This document shows positions 1 to 11,455 of a stretch of 64,000 nucleotides of DNA, piece after piece (positions within the stretch are counted from its first letter, which is position 1; each line of letters begins with the position of its first letter). The position numbers and the translations under genes are program-made. Below the pieces are notes generated by a model, which was not told the origin of the DNA, searched no databases, and saw only the letters and a program-made list of their open reading frames with translations. The DNA is taken from NCBI GenBank assembly GCA_002633005.1, contig NMRA01000224.1, positions 590,281 through 654,280 of the forward strand. The letters run 5' to 3'. Source of the stretch: Phoronis australis (Eukaryota; Phoronida; Phoronidae).

Positions 1-170
1 CCCAAGCAGTCGTTTCTGAGATGCAGTATGATATTCCGAAGATAACTAAAAGTTGGGCATTTTTCTAGAGTCCTGCATAACCTTAAGCAACCAATGATAA
101 CTTTATGCGTCAATGACACGACGCAACACAATACAGGTGCAGTGTGTATATCAAGTTGTCTGATTATAAT

Positions 171-208
171 CAATTACCTGCTGGTATTAAAATACCAGCA
201 GGTAATTG
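171..208. repeat. Perfect palindrome, 18-base arms
   Basis: The arms CAATTACCTGCTGGTATT (171-188) and its exact reverse complement (191-208) are separated by AA. It is an isolated hairpin, possibly the remnant of a miniature inverted-repeat element. Confidence 0.9.
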
Positions 209-2343
209 GTTCCGAAAATTAGTCATGGGTCCGTCGTCTAATGTTATTACTCGATATGGAACTCGAAATTACGTCTTAGTGACTACTCGTCTGCGTCCAA
301 GCACATTATGATTTGTGCTTACATTCCAGGTTTGCACTTTGTGACCCCTATATTTGTGCTACAAACTCCGTATTTCGAGTGATAACTCGTAACTTTGAGT
401 TAAAACTTGAAACCTTAGCTCTTATGCTGGGGTTTTCAAGAGCAAATTAGGATTAGAAAGTTATCCACGTCATCCGTTATCTACTTGCGCATAGAATAAT
501 AGACACTTATCTGAAGTTTGCACAAAAGTAGAGTAGAAAATGTCAAAAATATTTGCGAGCTCGATTTCGAGTAAAACCCGGGTCCTGGTTGGAATAGCGG
601 GATTCTAAAAATAAGTTGCGTGACACCGTGAATTCTAAGTGGAGGTGATAGAAACCATGTTACAGTGGAAAATGTTGCAACATTCTTGCAGTGCTTCAGA
701 TAGTCTCATTACAAGTAAGTTATCTTTCAGTTTAGGCGGTGGAACGAAACTCATAGCATTCATTCTTGTGAGTACTTTTAGGGGGCAACCTATTTTTTCC
801 CAGGTGACTATCTAATATACTTGTAATTCAAATTCCAAAAAGATTCCACGTCTACACTTGCACATTTTTTAAAAAGGGGCTGTTTTTGTTGCAAGAAATA
901 TAATGCACATTTCCACCACGTGGTGGGGCTTTGCTAATAAATTGACCAATCAGAGAGCCATATTGTATTGTGTTCAGTAACTTAAATATGGCAGCTCCTG
1001 TGGAGTGAAATGCCTGTACAGTATAATTCAAGGTTTATGAAACACAGCACTAAATTGTGATAACCAGAACTTGAAAAAGCTTATAGAAGCATCCTGGCAA
1101 AAGCTGATGGGCTGTGCAACACTGTGGATCGGTATAGATGGAAAACAACAGGAGGTGTCACGAACGTTTGTGCAAGAAAACAACTCATGTCCCACGGGTT
1201 TATACATGTCCTGCTATTGAAGACTAAGTGTCAGAACAAAAACTGAAAAGGCATAGGAATGCATAACAACGTTTCAAGACACCAGCAGTAGTAGTAAAAG
1301 CTGAAACTGCTTAAAGTGACACAGGCGTTGCCTAAGATTTCCAAAGAAAATCAACTAGACTTTAAAAATCTGAAACACCAAATTAAGAAGTGACTACAAC
1401 ATTAATAGTTGTGTATTTTTACAGAGTGGACACCAATTTGAAGATTTATTAATATAGCCAGGTTACTAAGAATAGAACAGGATCGAAGGAAGGGATACCC
1501 CAAGACTGCTACACCCCACAATTTTATATTGAGACAGTAGATGGGTTGTTTCTGTAATTTCAAGAGATGGGACAAATGTTTTGTAGTCAGGCGAGCTTTT
1601 AAAATCTACAACTGTCTTATTCGAGGAAAACCGTCATTTTTTGTATTCTGTCCTGTTTATGGTCTTCTGATGCTTACAGAGGGTATGTAGGACAGGGCAA
1701 GTAGAGTTTACGACCAATGAGTTTTGTCATTTTATTTAATTCGTGGCGGGTTGTTGTCAATATAAATCTACTGGTATCAAAATTATGTGCCAGCGAATGT
1801 CGGATTCAACTGAATTGAGGAATTGACTTAGAATTGGTTGAAATCTGATTTTTGCTGAAGTAGAGTGCATGTACCAGTACGGCACAGTAAATTTGTACCT
1901 GCTACTAGACATTTCCCTTTTACTGTCACGGTGTGATTTTACTGCGTGATGGTGATATTTTGAGATAAATATGTTTTGAAATAAATCAAAACTTTATTGT
2001 TTGAAATGTTTACAGTATCTTAATATGCTGTTTCTTTGTGAACATTTTCCTTGTCCTTCTCGTTCTGGGTGTCCAATAATATGGAAGTGTGCTTGTTATT
2101 GACAGAAGAAAAACGGCGATTCCCCACATCATGGTCGCATAAAAGGGATATTGAGTGGGGTAAAAATTAATATCGGTGAAAATTAATAATGCGAACGCCT
2201 TTTTAAAACTCTAGTTCCACGGCGTGCCAAGTTGTTTTACAGCACTGTCTATAACACATTTTGAACTGTTAGACCATGTCGTTTCAAACTGTACAAATTA
2301 CCAGTTCGCCACGCTAAGATGATTTAGGTACTAGGACAAGAAA

Positions 2344-2372
2344 TACCAGGAAGTGGTTATCTCTTCCTGGTA
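2344..2372. repeat. Short palindrome, 10-base arms
   Basis: TACCAGGAAG at 2344-2353 and its reverse complement at 2363-2372 form a hairpin. The same words in a related arrangement (ACCAGGAAG twice) recur at about 61584-61604, which suggests a dispersed repeat. Confidence 0.7.
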
Positions 2373-4325
2373 ATACTAGATAGTTAAAGAAAAGTACCGT
2401 ATCATTTATTCAGAAGTAATTTTCCTTGAGACACCTCAGCACCCCTTACAAGCGTTTTATTTTTTGAAAAAAACACCTGCATATTAATGCAATTATTAGT
2501 CCTTGGTATAACGTGAACTAGACAATTCCAATCACCTTTCGGGAAATTGGGTCTGTGCAAATGCATACGTCGACCTCCGGCTTCAGCCGCCCAAGCAGTG
2601 GTGCACACGCGGGTAACCGATGTATACACTATATTTGCGTGCCTTACCAACCAGTTCAGGGTGTTTTTGGTGTCGTGCATTCTTCTTTTTTTCATTGAAA
2701 TACTCAATGTTAACATATCAGTTATTATAACTCTTTCGTTTTGCAAACTTTTGCTTCCAAATTTTATTCAAACTGACTAATGCCCTCAATTCCGAAAACG
2801 CACGTGTACACAAACATGTGCAGCTCCATTGTTGCATACAATGACACGACTTTACATGCACGCATATTGCTCGTCGACTTCCAAGGGTTTCTATGAATTT
2901 GTTGTACTTTGTGTTCAAGTGTTTCACACGAACGCATGCCTCAAATGTTTTTGTTAGAAAATATCAAGTGGTGTCGGGTCAAGGAATTATTAGACCCATT
3001 CTAAAAACTTTGGGTATCCAGTGATGTAATGGCTAGCCAGAGAGCGGCCCACTTGACAGCTCGTCTTGTCGGTTTATAAACAACCGGAACTCAAAAATAG
3101 GTACTATACAATTATAGCAGTGAAAAAGGTTAATCACTGTATAATACCATTTTCTAGTCTTTATACATTTCAGTGATTGTTTTTTCGACTGAGCCGGCAA
3201 AATCTCCCAGGCCCTAGCTGCACTCCGAGAGAATTTCAGTCAAAGCATTAGGAATTTTGTCTTTGCATTGGCTTATATGACCGTTTAAACAATGAGTGGG
3301 TCACAGGTTGACATTGCTTTATGTTACCAATATTTTAGAACCTCCTTAGTATATAAAATTTTAAATTTTATTCAGAAAATTCCGCGGCTTCCATAAGGCC
3401 ACCGGGCTTTTGTTTACATATCGTTCATCATCAATATGGCGGACCGTGTGCCACGCGCTGTCTGCCTTGTGAGTATGGTCGTGTCGGCTCTCTCTATATA
3501 TATAGCTCATTGGTTAGAATAACCTTGTATTTTCATACAGCCAGTGTGCACATTCACAGAAATCATTCAAATATGTTGTTTGTTATTTAACGTATTTCTC
3601 ATAGATTATGCAAACAAATTGTAATTTATCCCATTAGTCAATGGAGAAGTCACTGAAACACATATTTTGAATACTCTTAAGTGTGTTATTCTAGTTGTCA
3701 GACTAGAGTAATCTCCTAGTAACATCCATATTTAGTTCATATTTCTACCGCTAGGTGTCACTTCACATTTTTAAATTTCACTGTTTGCAACTTTTCTACA
3801 AAAGTGAAACATTTAATGTGAGTTTACTATTGTTAAATGCAATGATATTGATGAGAAATGATTCCTTTTTTTTAATAAAAAAGATAGAAGAGTGTTATTT
3901 TTACAAACATTAATTCACTAAGGTCTTGGCTCACTATTATGTAACGTCAAACAATAATTACTCAAAAATGTACAACGTTATATGCGGGAACTTTTCAGAT
4001 TTTGCAAACACACTAGTAAATGAATTAAAAAACACCAAAATAAAATTGCCCCATTCAGTACTCAGAGAATGTATTTTCTAGAAGCCCTACAATACTCGGT
4101 CCACCGCCTAATTGGGTCGGTTTGGTCCCAGAAGAGTAGTATGGTGCTCCACCAACTCGACTTACACAACAGCCTGTTTGTTGCAAAGACATCAAACAGT
4201 AGAGCTCCATATGCTACCTTCTGTTCTATATGTCAAATACTGTCCTTTTGTCAATTCATGTTTCTAAATGTAAGGCCATCCCGAATAACACAGCGATGAA
4301 ACTGAACTAGTCTTTTGTCCCGAGG

Positions 4326-5364
4326 CATAGGTGGATTTAGGGGGGGCCAGGGGGCCCGCCCCCCCCCCCCCCTTGGCTGCCGCAAAAAAATAAAACAGCT
4401 AGCAAGAGCGTAGGGAAATGTTGAGTTTATTAATTTGCCCCGGTAATTAAAATTATGCGGATGAAAAAAAGATTTAAAGTGCGCAGTTTTAGTGTTTTGG
4501 GGGGGCCCAAATCCAATTTCAAGTGTCAAATCCGGAACACGGCGCATTCGTAACGGAACTATGGCTAAGTGTAGGCTCTCCCGCGATATCCCAGGCGACC
4601 GGCGGAAGCGCTGCGCACTACGACTCCGTTTCCGTCGTCTGCTCCACTGTGCAATGAAGGAAATTTACTTCATGTTTTAAAGAAAATGGAACCTGAGTGA
4701 CAATGAAAAAACAGAAGCTGCTGGTAAGATGTGAATTTTAATCGAAGCCTAAGTGCATCACTCAGAAACTCATTAATTCTCTCTTTGTCAAACCTTAACG
4801 ATTTCCAAAGCAATCCCGTGATTATTGCCAACACGAAAAACGGATTTGGTCTTTTGGGCATTTGAAGACTATTTTAAATACAACAAATTTGTTAAGAACC
4901 GATTGCACAAAATATAAAACGTGTAATAAGCATTACAAAAAGAAGTAGGTTTCGCGCGCAAACGCTGTGGACCAGAAACAACTAGGTCTCTTAGTGTAAG
5001 CTTATTAGTCAAATCGTGGTGGTGTAGTGGTTAAGCACGCGTGTCCCATCACCAAGATCGTGAGTTCGAGTCTGTGGAACTCGCAGTTTTTCCTGTATGA
5101 CATGTTCTCCGTGTTTTGTTTTTTTTTTTTGTTTTCTTTATTTTTTTTTTTGCCTTTTTTTCTTGGATAATACATCAGAAATCAAGGAAAATGCTCGATT
5201 TTTAGAGGAAAAAACAGAACAATTTCCTTGGCGGGAGGGGGGCAAACCCCCCTCCCGACCTCCCCCCATTCGGTGCTATGCGCATCTACAATCGTGGTTT
5301 GCGCAAATACTTACAGCCGGACAAAATGTTGCCCCCCCCTTGTGATATCCTAGATCCGCCACTG
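4326..5364. mobile_element. 1.04 kb DNA transposon with TIRs and 5-base target duplication
   Basis: The left end reads CATAGGTGGATTTAGG and the right end, reversed, reads CAGTGGCGGATCTAGG, matching at 12 of 16 bases. The flanks carry the same five bases, CGAGG, at 4321-4325 and 5365-5369, as expected for a target-site duplication. Both ends continue into long G or C runs (4341-4374; 5225-5338). The interior has no transposase frame, so this is a non-autonomous copy. The CAGTGGCGGATC-type end is reminiscent of hAT-like elements, but those usually make 8-base duplications, so the superfamily is open. A tRNA-like segment lies inside at 5019-5090. Confidence 0.65.
5019..5090 (+). repeat. tRNA-like SINE head (A and B box)
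   Basis: GTGTAGTGGTTAAGCAC resembles a tRNA D-arm and RNA polymerase III A box. GAGTTCGAGTCTG resembles a B box about 30 bases later. The anticodon stem and acceptor stem do not pair, so this is not a working tRNA. It lies inside the 4326-5364 element. Confidence 0.4.
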
Positions 5365-5369
5365 CGAGG

Positions 5370-6055
5370 GTAGCACGATTGGCCTCGCTTTGGAATGTCA
5401 GCTACACATCCTCACGTCATGTCGGTAATCGTGGAGGTGTGTAGCCGTAAAAATATTCCCCGATGTCATTCTTTTCAAAACGCCGGAATTGAGAAGCTAT
5501 AGTCTGTGCGGTTAACCCGACGCACTTGCTATATCTGATTTTACATGTCGTCGGGGAACTCAACATCACACAGCCACGGATATCTGTTGGTCCAAAGTTC
5601 TGTCGTCGGCCGGGAGATGTAGCCCACATTGCAGCAGTACTCTTTCGTTGGGATTGGAAAGACGACTAGAGTAGTCCCGCCGAGAAAACCTTATAAAGAA
5701 TACAACCCCACAGAACACGTGGTCTTCCGATGGCGCGAAAACCAGCTGCACAAAAATTGAGACCTTGGCGGTTGCAGCATTGTGTGTAAATAAAGCGATA
5801 ATCGAGTGTCGCTGTATAATCCGCAAAGCAATTTCCACTGTACCAACAAACCAAACGGTGGTACAACAAAATAAATCCGTTGACAGCCCCATAAACTGAT
5901 ATCAATTTAACTTTTGCGAAGTACAGACAGTGCTGTAGTCAGTGGGACGTAGGCGCATTTAGGGGCAGTCAACCACCTTTTGGCATTTGAACGTAGCGCC
6001 TACGCAACCGTAAGTCATGTTCAGTGCTCAAGGCGGTGAGATTTGGGCGCATACT
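5370..6055. other. Interval without recognisable gene
   Basis: Overlapping minus-strand open frames of 70-108 codons occur between 5417 and 5905, but none shows a recognisable domain or convincing codon bias. I treat them as chance frames. A pair of TAGGCGC words at 5949 and 5996 (reversed) may mark another small inverted-repeat element. Confidence 0.5.
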
Positions 6056-6059
6056 TCAT

Positions 6060-6205
6060 GGGCGGCGCACCATAGGGGGCGGGGGGCGGCTATCGCTCCA
6101 CGGATTTTTCCAGTGCTACGCCGCACGAGGTCTATAGGCGGTGCACTCTAGGGGGCTGAGGGGGCTTTAGCCCCCACTTTTTTCAGTGCTGCGCCGCCCA
6201 TGTAC
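6060..6205. repeat. GC-hairpin repeat, two tandem copies
   Basis: Two related units each begin with GGGCGGCGCACC- or AGGCGGTGCACT-like words, continue into AGGGGGC and GGGGGCTTTAGCCCCC palindromes, and end in CAGTGCTACGCCGC or CAGTGCTGCGCCGC. The outer words are inverted, so each unit can fold. The same family occurs at 6942-7000, 14545-14600 (reverse) and 63075-63145 (reverse). Confidence 0.7.
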
Positions 6206-6941
6206 CTCTAACTTTACCACTACAGCACTAACTAGGCCTACAGATAGATTCATGTACATGTATGTACAAGGTAGAAGCATACAATGTACATGAAGATACA
6301 TGGAACGATGTTAATAAGTTAAGTCATGATCATTCATTTTTGCCACAAAAGACTTTTTATTGTTTTTACACAAGCAGTCTCCACACTGATGAAATTGAGG
6401 CAGATTTCTAGATCATCTTTAATCCCACAGGGTGGAGTGACCTGAATCTCAATTGCTCCAACATCCTCTCAATTGCCTAGGTTATGCGGCATTGGTTGTT
6501 ATCATTTTGCACACGCACCTTTGAGATCTGTCACAATTCTCAATAGGAATCACGTGGGAGAGTAGGTTTTGAGGTTCTCTTTATCGGGGTCAAGTTGCAC
6601 TTTATCTGCCGTACCCTGTCAGATATGGACTATTAATAGAGCGTGAGAAACATCATATCATCTTCAACACAGTGTAAGTTGTGAATAATCGTTACTGAAG
6701 AGCCCTGGGTCATAAAATGTGATAACTAATTTTTTATTTGACCTAATATCGGCACATGCTCGTTGCATGTACTTTTTGTGTTGAGGTCGTTTTCATATTG
6801 ACGGCAATCTTTGCACCACTCACGCAGGTTGAAATTCTTCTAAGAAATTATCGTCTCCACAATGTGCACTGGGCATTCAGTAAATCGTTCACTCAAGCAG
6901 ATGTTGTTAGACCTAGCAGCATCGCCAACCATGGCTGTCAC

Positions 6942-7000
6942 ACCATAGGTGGCTGGGGGGCTATAGGCCCCACTTTTTTAATGTTGCACCGCCCTTGCCA
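6942..7000. repeat. GC-hairpin repeat, further copy
   Basis: CATAGGTGGCTGGGGGGCTATAG, followed by GGCCCCACTTTTTTAATG and TTGCACCGCCC, is a diverged single copy of the repeat at 6060-6205. Confidence 0.65.
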
Positions 7001-8366
7001 ACGCACAGTAACCTAACCTTATTTCATCAGCCCAAGACGCCGACGGCTTTGTTTAAACCATAGAAGTCTAGCCCTGGAATGCCAACTCCATCTCACGGCC
7101 GTTGAGGTTGCGCCGCGCATGCGTGAAAACTGTTTGCATTCGTTTGTTCCGATGTGTGTAATATGGAATTTACTGTCATTAACATTTTTCGCAACTGCGC
7201 CGTTTTTCCAACGAATTGCGTGAAAACCATATCATTAGAAAGCACTTTGTCAGTTCTCGATGTTTGTATCAGAAGCAAAAAATGAATAATTTTATTTACA
7301 AGTAATTATCATTTTGCATAGCTGTTTAAAATCCAAGAGTGTTACCAAAATGCGATAAATAACGGGGTGTATTAGTAACATGAAATTTGAAATGAACTAG
7401 CGATGTTATGTAAATAACTAGTTAAGCCATTCGGGAAATAACTTCTTTGGTTCAAAAGATTTCTACTCTATAAAGACAAAGGTTTTAGAATATGGATCTC
7501 TCACATTTACTGTGGATAATTTAGTCAGGCATTCATCCCAAGTCATACATATTTTTATATTATAACTGATTGCACTATTGGTGCCGTTTCAAACAATTAC
7601 ATTCTTCAGTAAAAGTCAGGATGCAATGACAATTACGAAAAATGCGATAAACTACTCCAACTATCTATCCAAAATTTACAGATAAAGGCTCTCTGATAGA
7701 TAAAAATGGGGAGACATCTCTATCTGTGGATAGCTCATCACACTGGTTTCAGAGTGGAACTTTCCATACAAGTTTAAAAATAAACTTCATCTTCAGAAAG
7801 TAAAAGTTAGTGATCATGATACATGTAGTGTATGTTACCGAAAATAAGAGACATTGGAACGCATTTTTACGATTGCATTGTTAATAAAGAAAGTGGAATC
7901 TGTAAAATATTTATAAAAAGAGACGTTGTTATTTTGAACATCTGTTGCGTAGTTGTCACGGTCAACATTCAAAAATGGAGAAACGAAGCCCTTTTATTGA
8001 AAGGCGTTACTTCAGGATAAAAAGTGGAACATCTGAACATCAAAACGTAAACGTAAGGGTGAACTGTTCGCTGCAACAAACAAAAGCGTACCGACGGTGT
8101 CTTTGTTGAATATGAGAAAAAAACACCTAAATATGCACGAAAGCGTTTTGATGTTTTTTTGTAGTTAAATGGGAAATTGTGGGTGCCGCAAAAATCACAA
8201 AAATTCATTTTTTTTCTTTTTGGTCGAGTGGGAAAATATGGCTAGGCAAATACTACGGATAAGAGTAGGCCTACTTCTCAGGAATCGAATTAACGAAAAC
8301 GGCATCTGGGCAACAAGCAAACATTGCACAATTGAATAATTACAGAAACAGTTTACAACAGTTATG

Positions 8367-8427
8367 ACACGCACGCGCACACACACACACGCACACATAC
8401 ACACGCACACACACATACACACACATA
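8367..8427. repeat. (CA)n-type microsatellite
   Basis: An imperfect CA/CG/TA dinucleotide tract of about 60 bases. A shorter version lies at the equivalent place in the right R1 copy (about 56421-56447), so the tract belongs to the element and has since changed length. Confidence 0.9.
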
Positions 8428-8460
8428 GCTAAGAAATTATAGGTAAGTTTTCGAAAGTAA

Positions 8461-9407
8461 TACAACAGGGCTTGTTGACAATTAAGTCGTACAATTGTAC
8501 ATCGCTTGGAAGGTTATTCCCACGACACACAATAACGTCAGTTTATGATTTTTCTAGTAACATAAAAACTTAACAAACGTAAATAAATATAGATTATTAC
8601 ATGGCAAAGTCGTTATCCCCCGTTATCTAGAGACCGAGTGGATTTTGGAGAATTATCGCCCGAGGGGCGTTCAATCTATTTATACCACATCCTGAACGAG
8701 AAACATTGCAATGAATCTATCTACCTTTCTCGACTCGCCTCGGCTTTGTAACTACTTTCTATGTCAGATGCCTGGGGTCGGAGGTCGTGACCTTTTAAGA
8801 AAGGCCGAGATATTTTTGTCAAATAATGTTTTTACTCAAAACCAATTGAAAAATAAAACAAAATAGAAATAAAGTGAATCTATAAATTTAAGGTTTGGCA
8901 ACTATTATAGCTTACTACACATTTTATCACGCTAAGCTTCGACCGGGAATATATCGTCTGCTAAAGTAGGTTACCACTAATAACTGACTATAATGCTCAA
9001 GTCAAAGGATCCCGACAACACTACACCTGCATTCAAAATGGAGATCGGTGATTTACAAGTGAGAGAACACGAGAGAAAAATTTCACTGAATTAAAATATC
9101 GTTTTTATGGAAATTATGCGTCTTATTTTTCATAGCGTATAAATGTCGGTGCAATGCCCTTTGCTAAACATACGATTGTTGCGCGTGCTCATTTAAGTAT
9201 TTTATTTTCACGTTCGATGACGTAAGCCGTTGGGTGGTATAGTGGTAAAGTCGGCGACTCGCAACTATTGAGGCCCGGGTTCGAATCCGGCCTAGGTTTC
9301 CCGCCAAAATGTTATCTCACTAGTGAGATAACTTTATTGGTTATTACACGGTTGTATCTGCCATTCGAGGCTAATATTGTGGTATAAATATGAGAACAGT
9401 TACAACA
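8461..9407. mobile_element. Insertion in R1 with tRNA-like segment
   Basis: This block of about 950 bases is absent from the other R1 copy, where the flanking sequences join directly. It holds no convincing gene. At 9226-9297 it carries a tRNA-like sequence, with GGTATAGTGGTAAAG as A box and GGGTTCGAATCC as a near-perfect B box. The insertion may therefore be, or contain, a tRNA-derived SINE. Confidence 0.6.
9226..9297 (+). repeat. tRNA-like SINE head
   Basis: GTGGTATAGTGGTAAAGTCG resembles a tRNA D-arm and GGCCCGGGTTCGAATCCGGC a T-arm with the universal GTTCGAATC. The anticodon stem does not pair well and no discriminator or intact acceptor stem is seen, so I call it tRNA-derived rather than a tRNA gene. 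Confidence 0.5.
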
Positions 9408-9659
9408 GTTACGTAAACACACCTCTTTTTAGGGCCTAAACTTTTCATTTAGACTACATGTAACTTCTTCTGTTATAATGATTTTAAATGAGAATTCCAC
9501 CCGATTTAATTAGTCTTTCTTAGCGTCTTAATCGGTCTATATCCACATCACCTCGTATACGGTCGATCTTACCTCACCGAGAGGTGTCGCGTTAACCTGT
9601 GAGGAAGGTGAGAAACGACGCAGCGACGTCAGTGGTTCTTTAGTAGAGTGAGTGCCGCT

Positions 9660-9868
9660 ATGGCGTGGTGTATCGTTCCCGCTTGTGCGAAATATGAAGC
9701 TGCGAGGAAAGCGGGATACAGTTTTTTCGATTTTCTCGATAGCACATAATGCTTCGAAAGTGGCTCGCGGTAGTGAAGAATGAAAAGTACGCCGTTAATA
9801 CCAAGTATGAGGCCGTGAAACTTCTTCGTGTCTGTCAGTGGCCTGCATTTCGTCTGATCGGTTTTTGA
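9660..9868 (+). pseudogene. THAP-domain fragment, frameshifted
   Basis: The frame starts MAWCIVPACAKYE, with the paired cysteines of a C2CH THAP finger, and continues to SFFDF. It hits a TAA near 9747 and resumes one frame over as MLRKWLAVVKNEK and KYEAVKLLRVC. The last cysteine is present, but the following histidine is lost, because the intact copy's CGQHF reads CQWPAF here. THAP fingers bind DNA, typically as the N-terminal part of P-element-like transposases. The fragment ends at a stop near 9868 with no transposase core. Confidence 0.65.
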
Positions 9869-10188
9869 CCAGTTTTTCATTATGGAGAATTGTAGTTGGC
9901 CACGAAAACATAAGTAATTACATTTAATTCAAGGCGTGAGAACATAACGTTTTATATAACCTGTTTGATGACTGGCTCATTCGTCAGGCTTCTCGGTGTT
10001 TAGTTCTCTGGGTGTAGGACGTTTTCGCCAGTTCTTTTTCTCAGTCCTAAAAACGTTGTAAGCACACCTCTGTTTAGATGCGGTGCAAAATCAGGATGGT
10101 CCGTGAGACACATTTGCACTTCTCCAAGAAGGCGTTTCACTTGCAGAATTTCGTGGCAGCAAACGCATGCACTTGGCTCCGCAGTCAT

Positions 10189-10413
10189 TCAAACGGTTTT
10201 CGGAACTATCCATACGTTCCGTTGTCTGTGCACGTTCTCAATAATTTCTTGATCAGTGTATTCTTGTTCGAACTGATAGCCTTTGAAACCTAACGATCGA
10301 CCTGTGGAGTCTCTGTCGGATGAGTACTCGCCTAAGTTGGGATTGCGAGTTGTCACGTTGACGTTTATTATTCTGCGTTCTGTTTCAAAATGAATTATTC
10401 TCACCCTAACCAA
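10189..10413 (-). pseudogene. Minus-strand frame of THAP element (GYQFE type)
   Basis: An open frame on the strand opposite the THAP fragment reads GEYSSDRDSTGRSLGFKGYQ and then FEQEYTDQEI. The other copy keeps LGFIGYQFETEYTDQEI on the corresponding strand, so the sequence has been conserved at protein level better than chance would give. The YQFE-E-T word resembles the start of P2X7-like C-terminal-domain proteins common in invertebrate genomes, but that is a weak likeness. Function unknown. It runs tail to tail with the THAP frame. Confidence 0.4.
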
Positions 10414-10440
10414 TGCTTACCTGTATATAAAACTGAAACG

Positions 10441-11455
10441 AAATCTGTCTCATTAGATGCAATTTTTAATGCCTTGGACGGTTCGTGAGTGCCAATGTTT
10501 TGAGAAGCCAGCAATGAATAAATCACTGCGTTACCGGCTTTAGATGCAAGGAACTAATTGACCGGGCACCGAGGCCGTGTGAGCACATGCTAGTGACAGA
10601 AAGCTGTTGTAAAACAAGAACTCGATTTTATATCTTATGATCAGATGTTGGGGGAATCCCTGTTTAGATATTCATATACATTATTCGAATCATTGTTACT
10701 GAACAACTTTTGCCTCGACGGTTCGTTGGAAGGGTAATCTGACTTCGCGGCCCCCGACGAGCTAGTAAGTAGATATGCAGTTTTGCTGCTAATTCACCAA
10801 AATAATCACGTGCACATTTTTTCTTTGGCACACTAGCTTAGTCTTTTCGTGACTGGAAAGTTAGTTTCCAACTTTGGTTGGTTTGTGTTCGTGATGTCTT
10901 CAGTCTGGCCGCGATGGGCATGATCAGGTTATTCCGAGCAACTGGCCGGGAAAACAAGCGTTTTGTGTGTTTAGAACTGAAAAAATCGCAAGTCTAAAAT
11001 TACAACACATAGCTATGTTCTCCTGTCTGTATTTCACGGACAAATAATTTGAATTTATCACCGAACAGACCCCAAACTCCCGCGACCGACTATGGTAAAT
11101 TGGCCTACTGAACTTTGTAGGCTGCGGTACTTTCAACTATCTAAAAATCCATAATGGCGAAAAAATAACACTTTTGTTCAATAACTCGATATATTTGTAA
11201 GGTTTTTACACTTGATGATTTATTGGTGTAAAACGATGAATTCAAACGATTAACTGACACCAGTAAGCGTGTTGTGAACTACTGAACAGACTGCATTCAA
11301 ACCTCTGATGTCATTGGTTAATTTCAACCCCTCCGTCTGCCGCCAGGTGTCAGGTAAAAGAGCTGTGCTTGGCGTTATCGAGTGGAACTACTCGATCTTG
11401 TTTTTGGGTGACATTCTCTCTTAACACCCAAAGTTGTTTTTATGAATAACTCGTG
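10441..11455. other. Remainder of the insertion in R1
   Basis: This stretch is absent from the right R1 copy and not matched in the right THAP copy. No gene is supported. A minus-strand frame at 10924-11136 has no recognisable features. It may be the unduplicated remainder of the THAP element or a separate insertion. Confidence 0.45.

Larger units (their letters stand above)
1..4320. other. Gene-free interval upstream
   Basis: No open frame here looks coding on either strand. All are short, with ordinary AT-rich composition and no recognisable motif. Two small palindromes are present, at 171-208 and 2344-2372. At 3436 there is an ATGGCGG in a locally GC-richer stretch followed by a good GTGAGT donor at 3469, which could be a tiny first exon (11 codons) or just a promoter-like site. 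I find no partner exon for it. Confidence 0.6.
9487..10440 (+). mobile_element. THAP-encoding element, left copy
   Basis: This segment aligns with the reverse complement of 36318-36965, from GAGAATTC at about 9490 to AATGCTTA at about 10430. It carries a broken THAP zinc-finger frame on the plus strand and a second conserved frame on the minus strand. It sits within R1, so it inserted after R1. The inserted block as a whole runs on to about 11455, so the true element may be near 2 kb and the right copy a shorter derivative. THAP domains are found in P-element-type transposases. No catalytic region is present here. Confidence 0.65.

Noticed and set aside
5019-5090. tRNA gene
   Set aside because: The A and B boxes are recognisable, but the stems do not pair, so it is listed only as a tRNA-like repeat.
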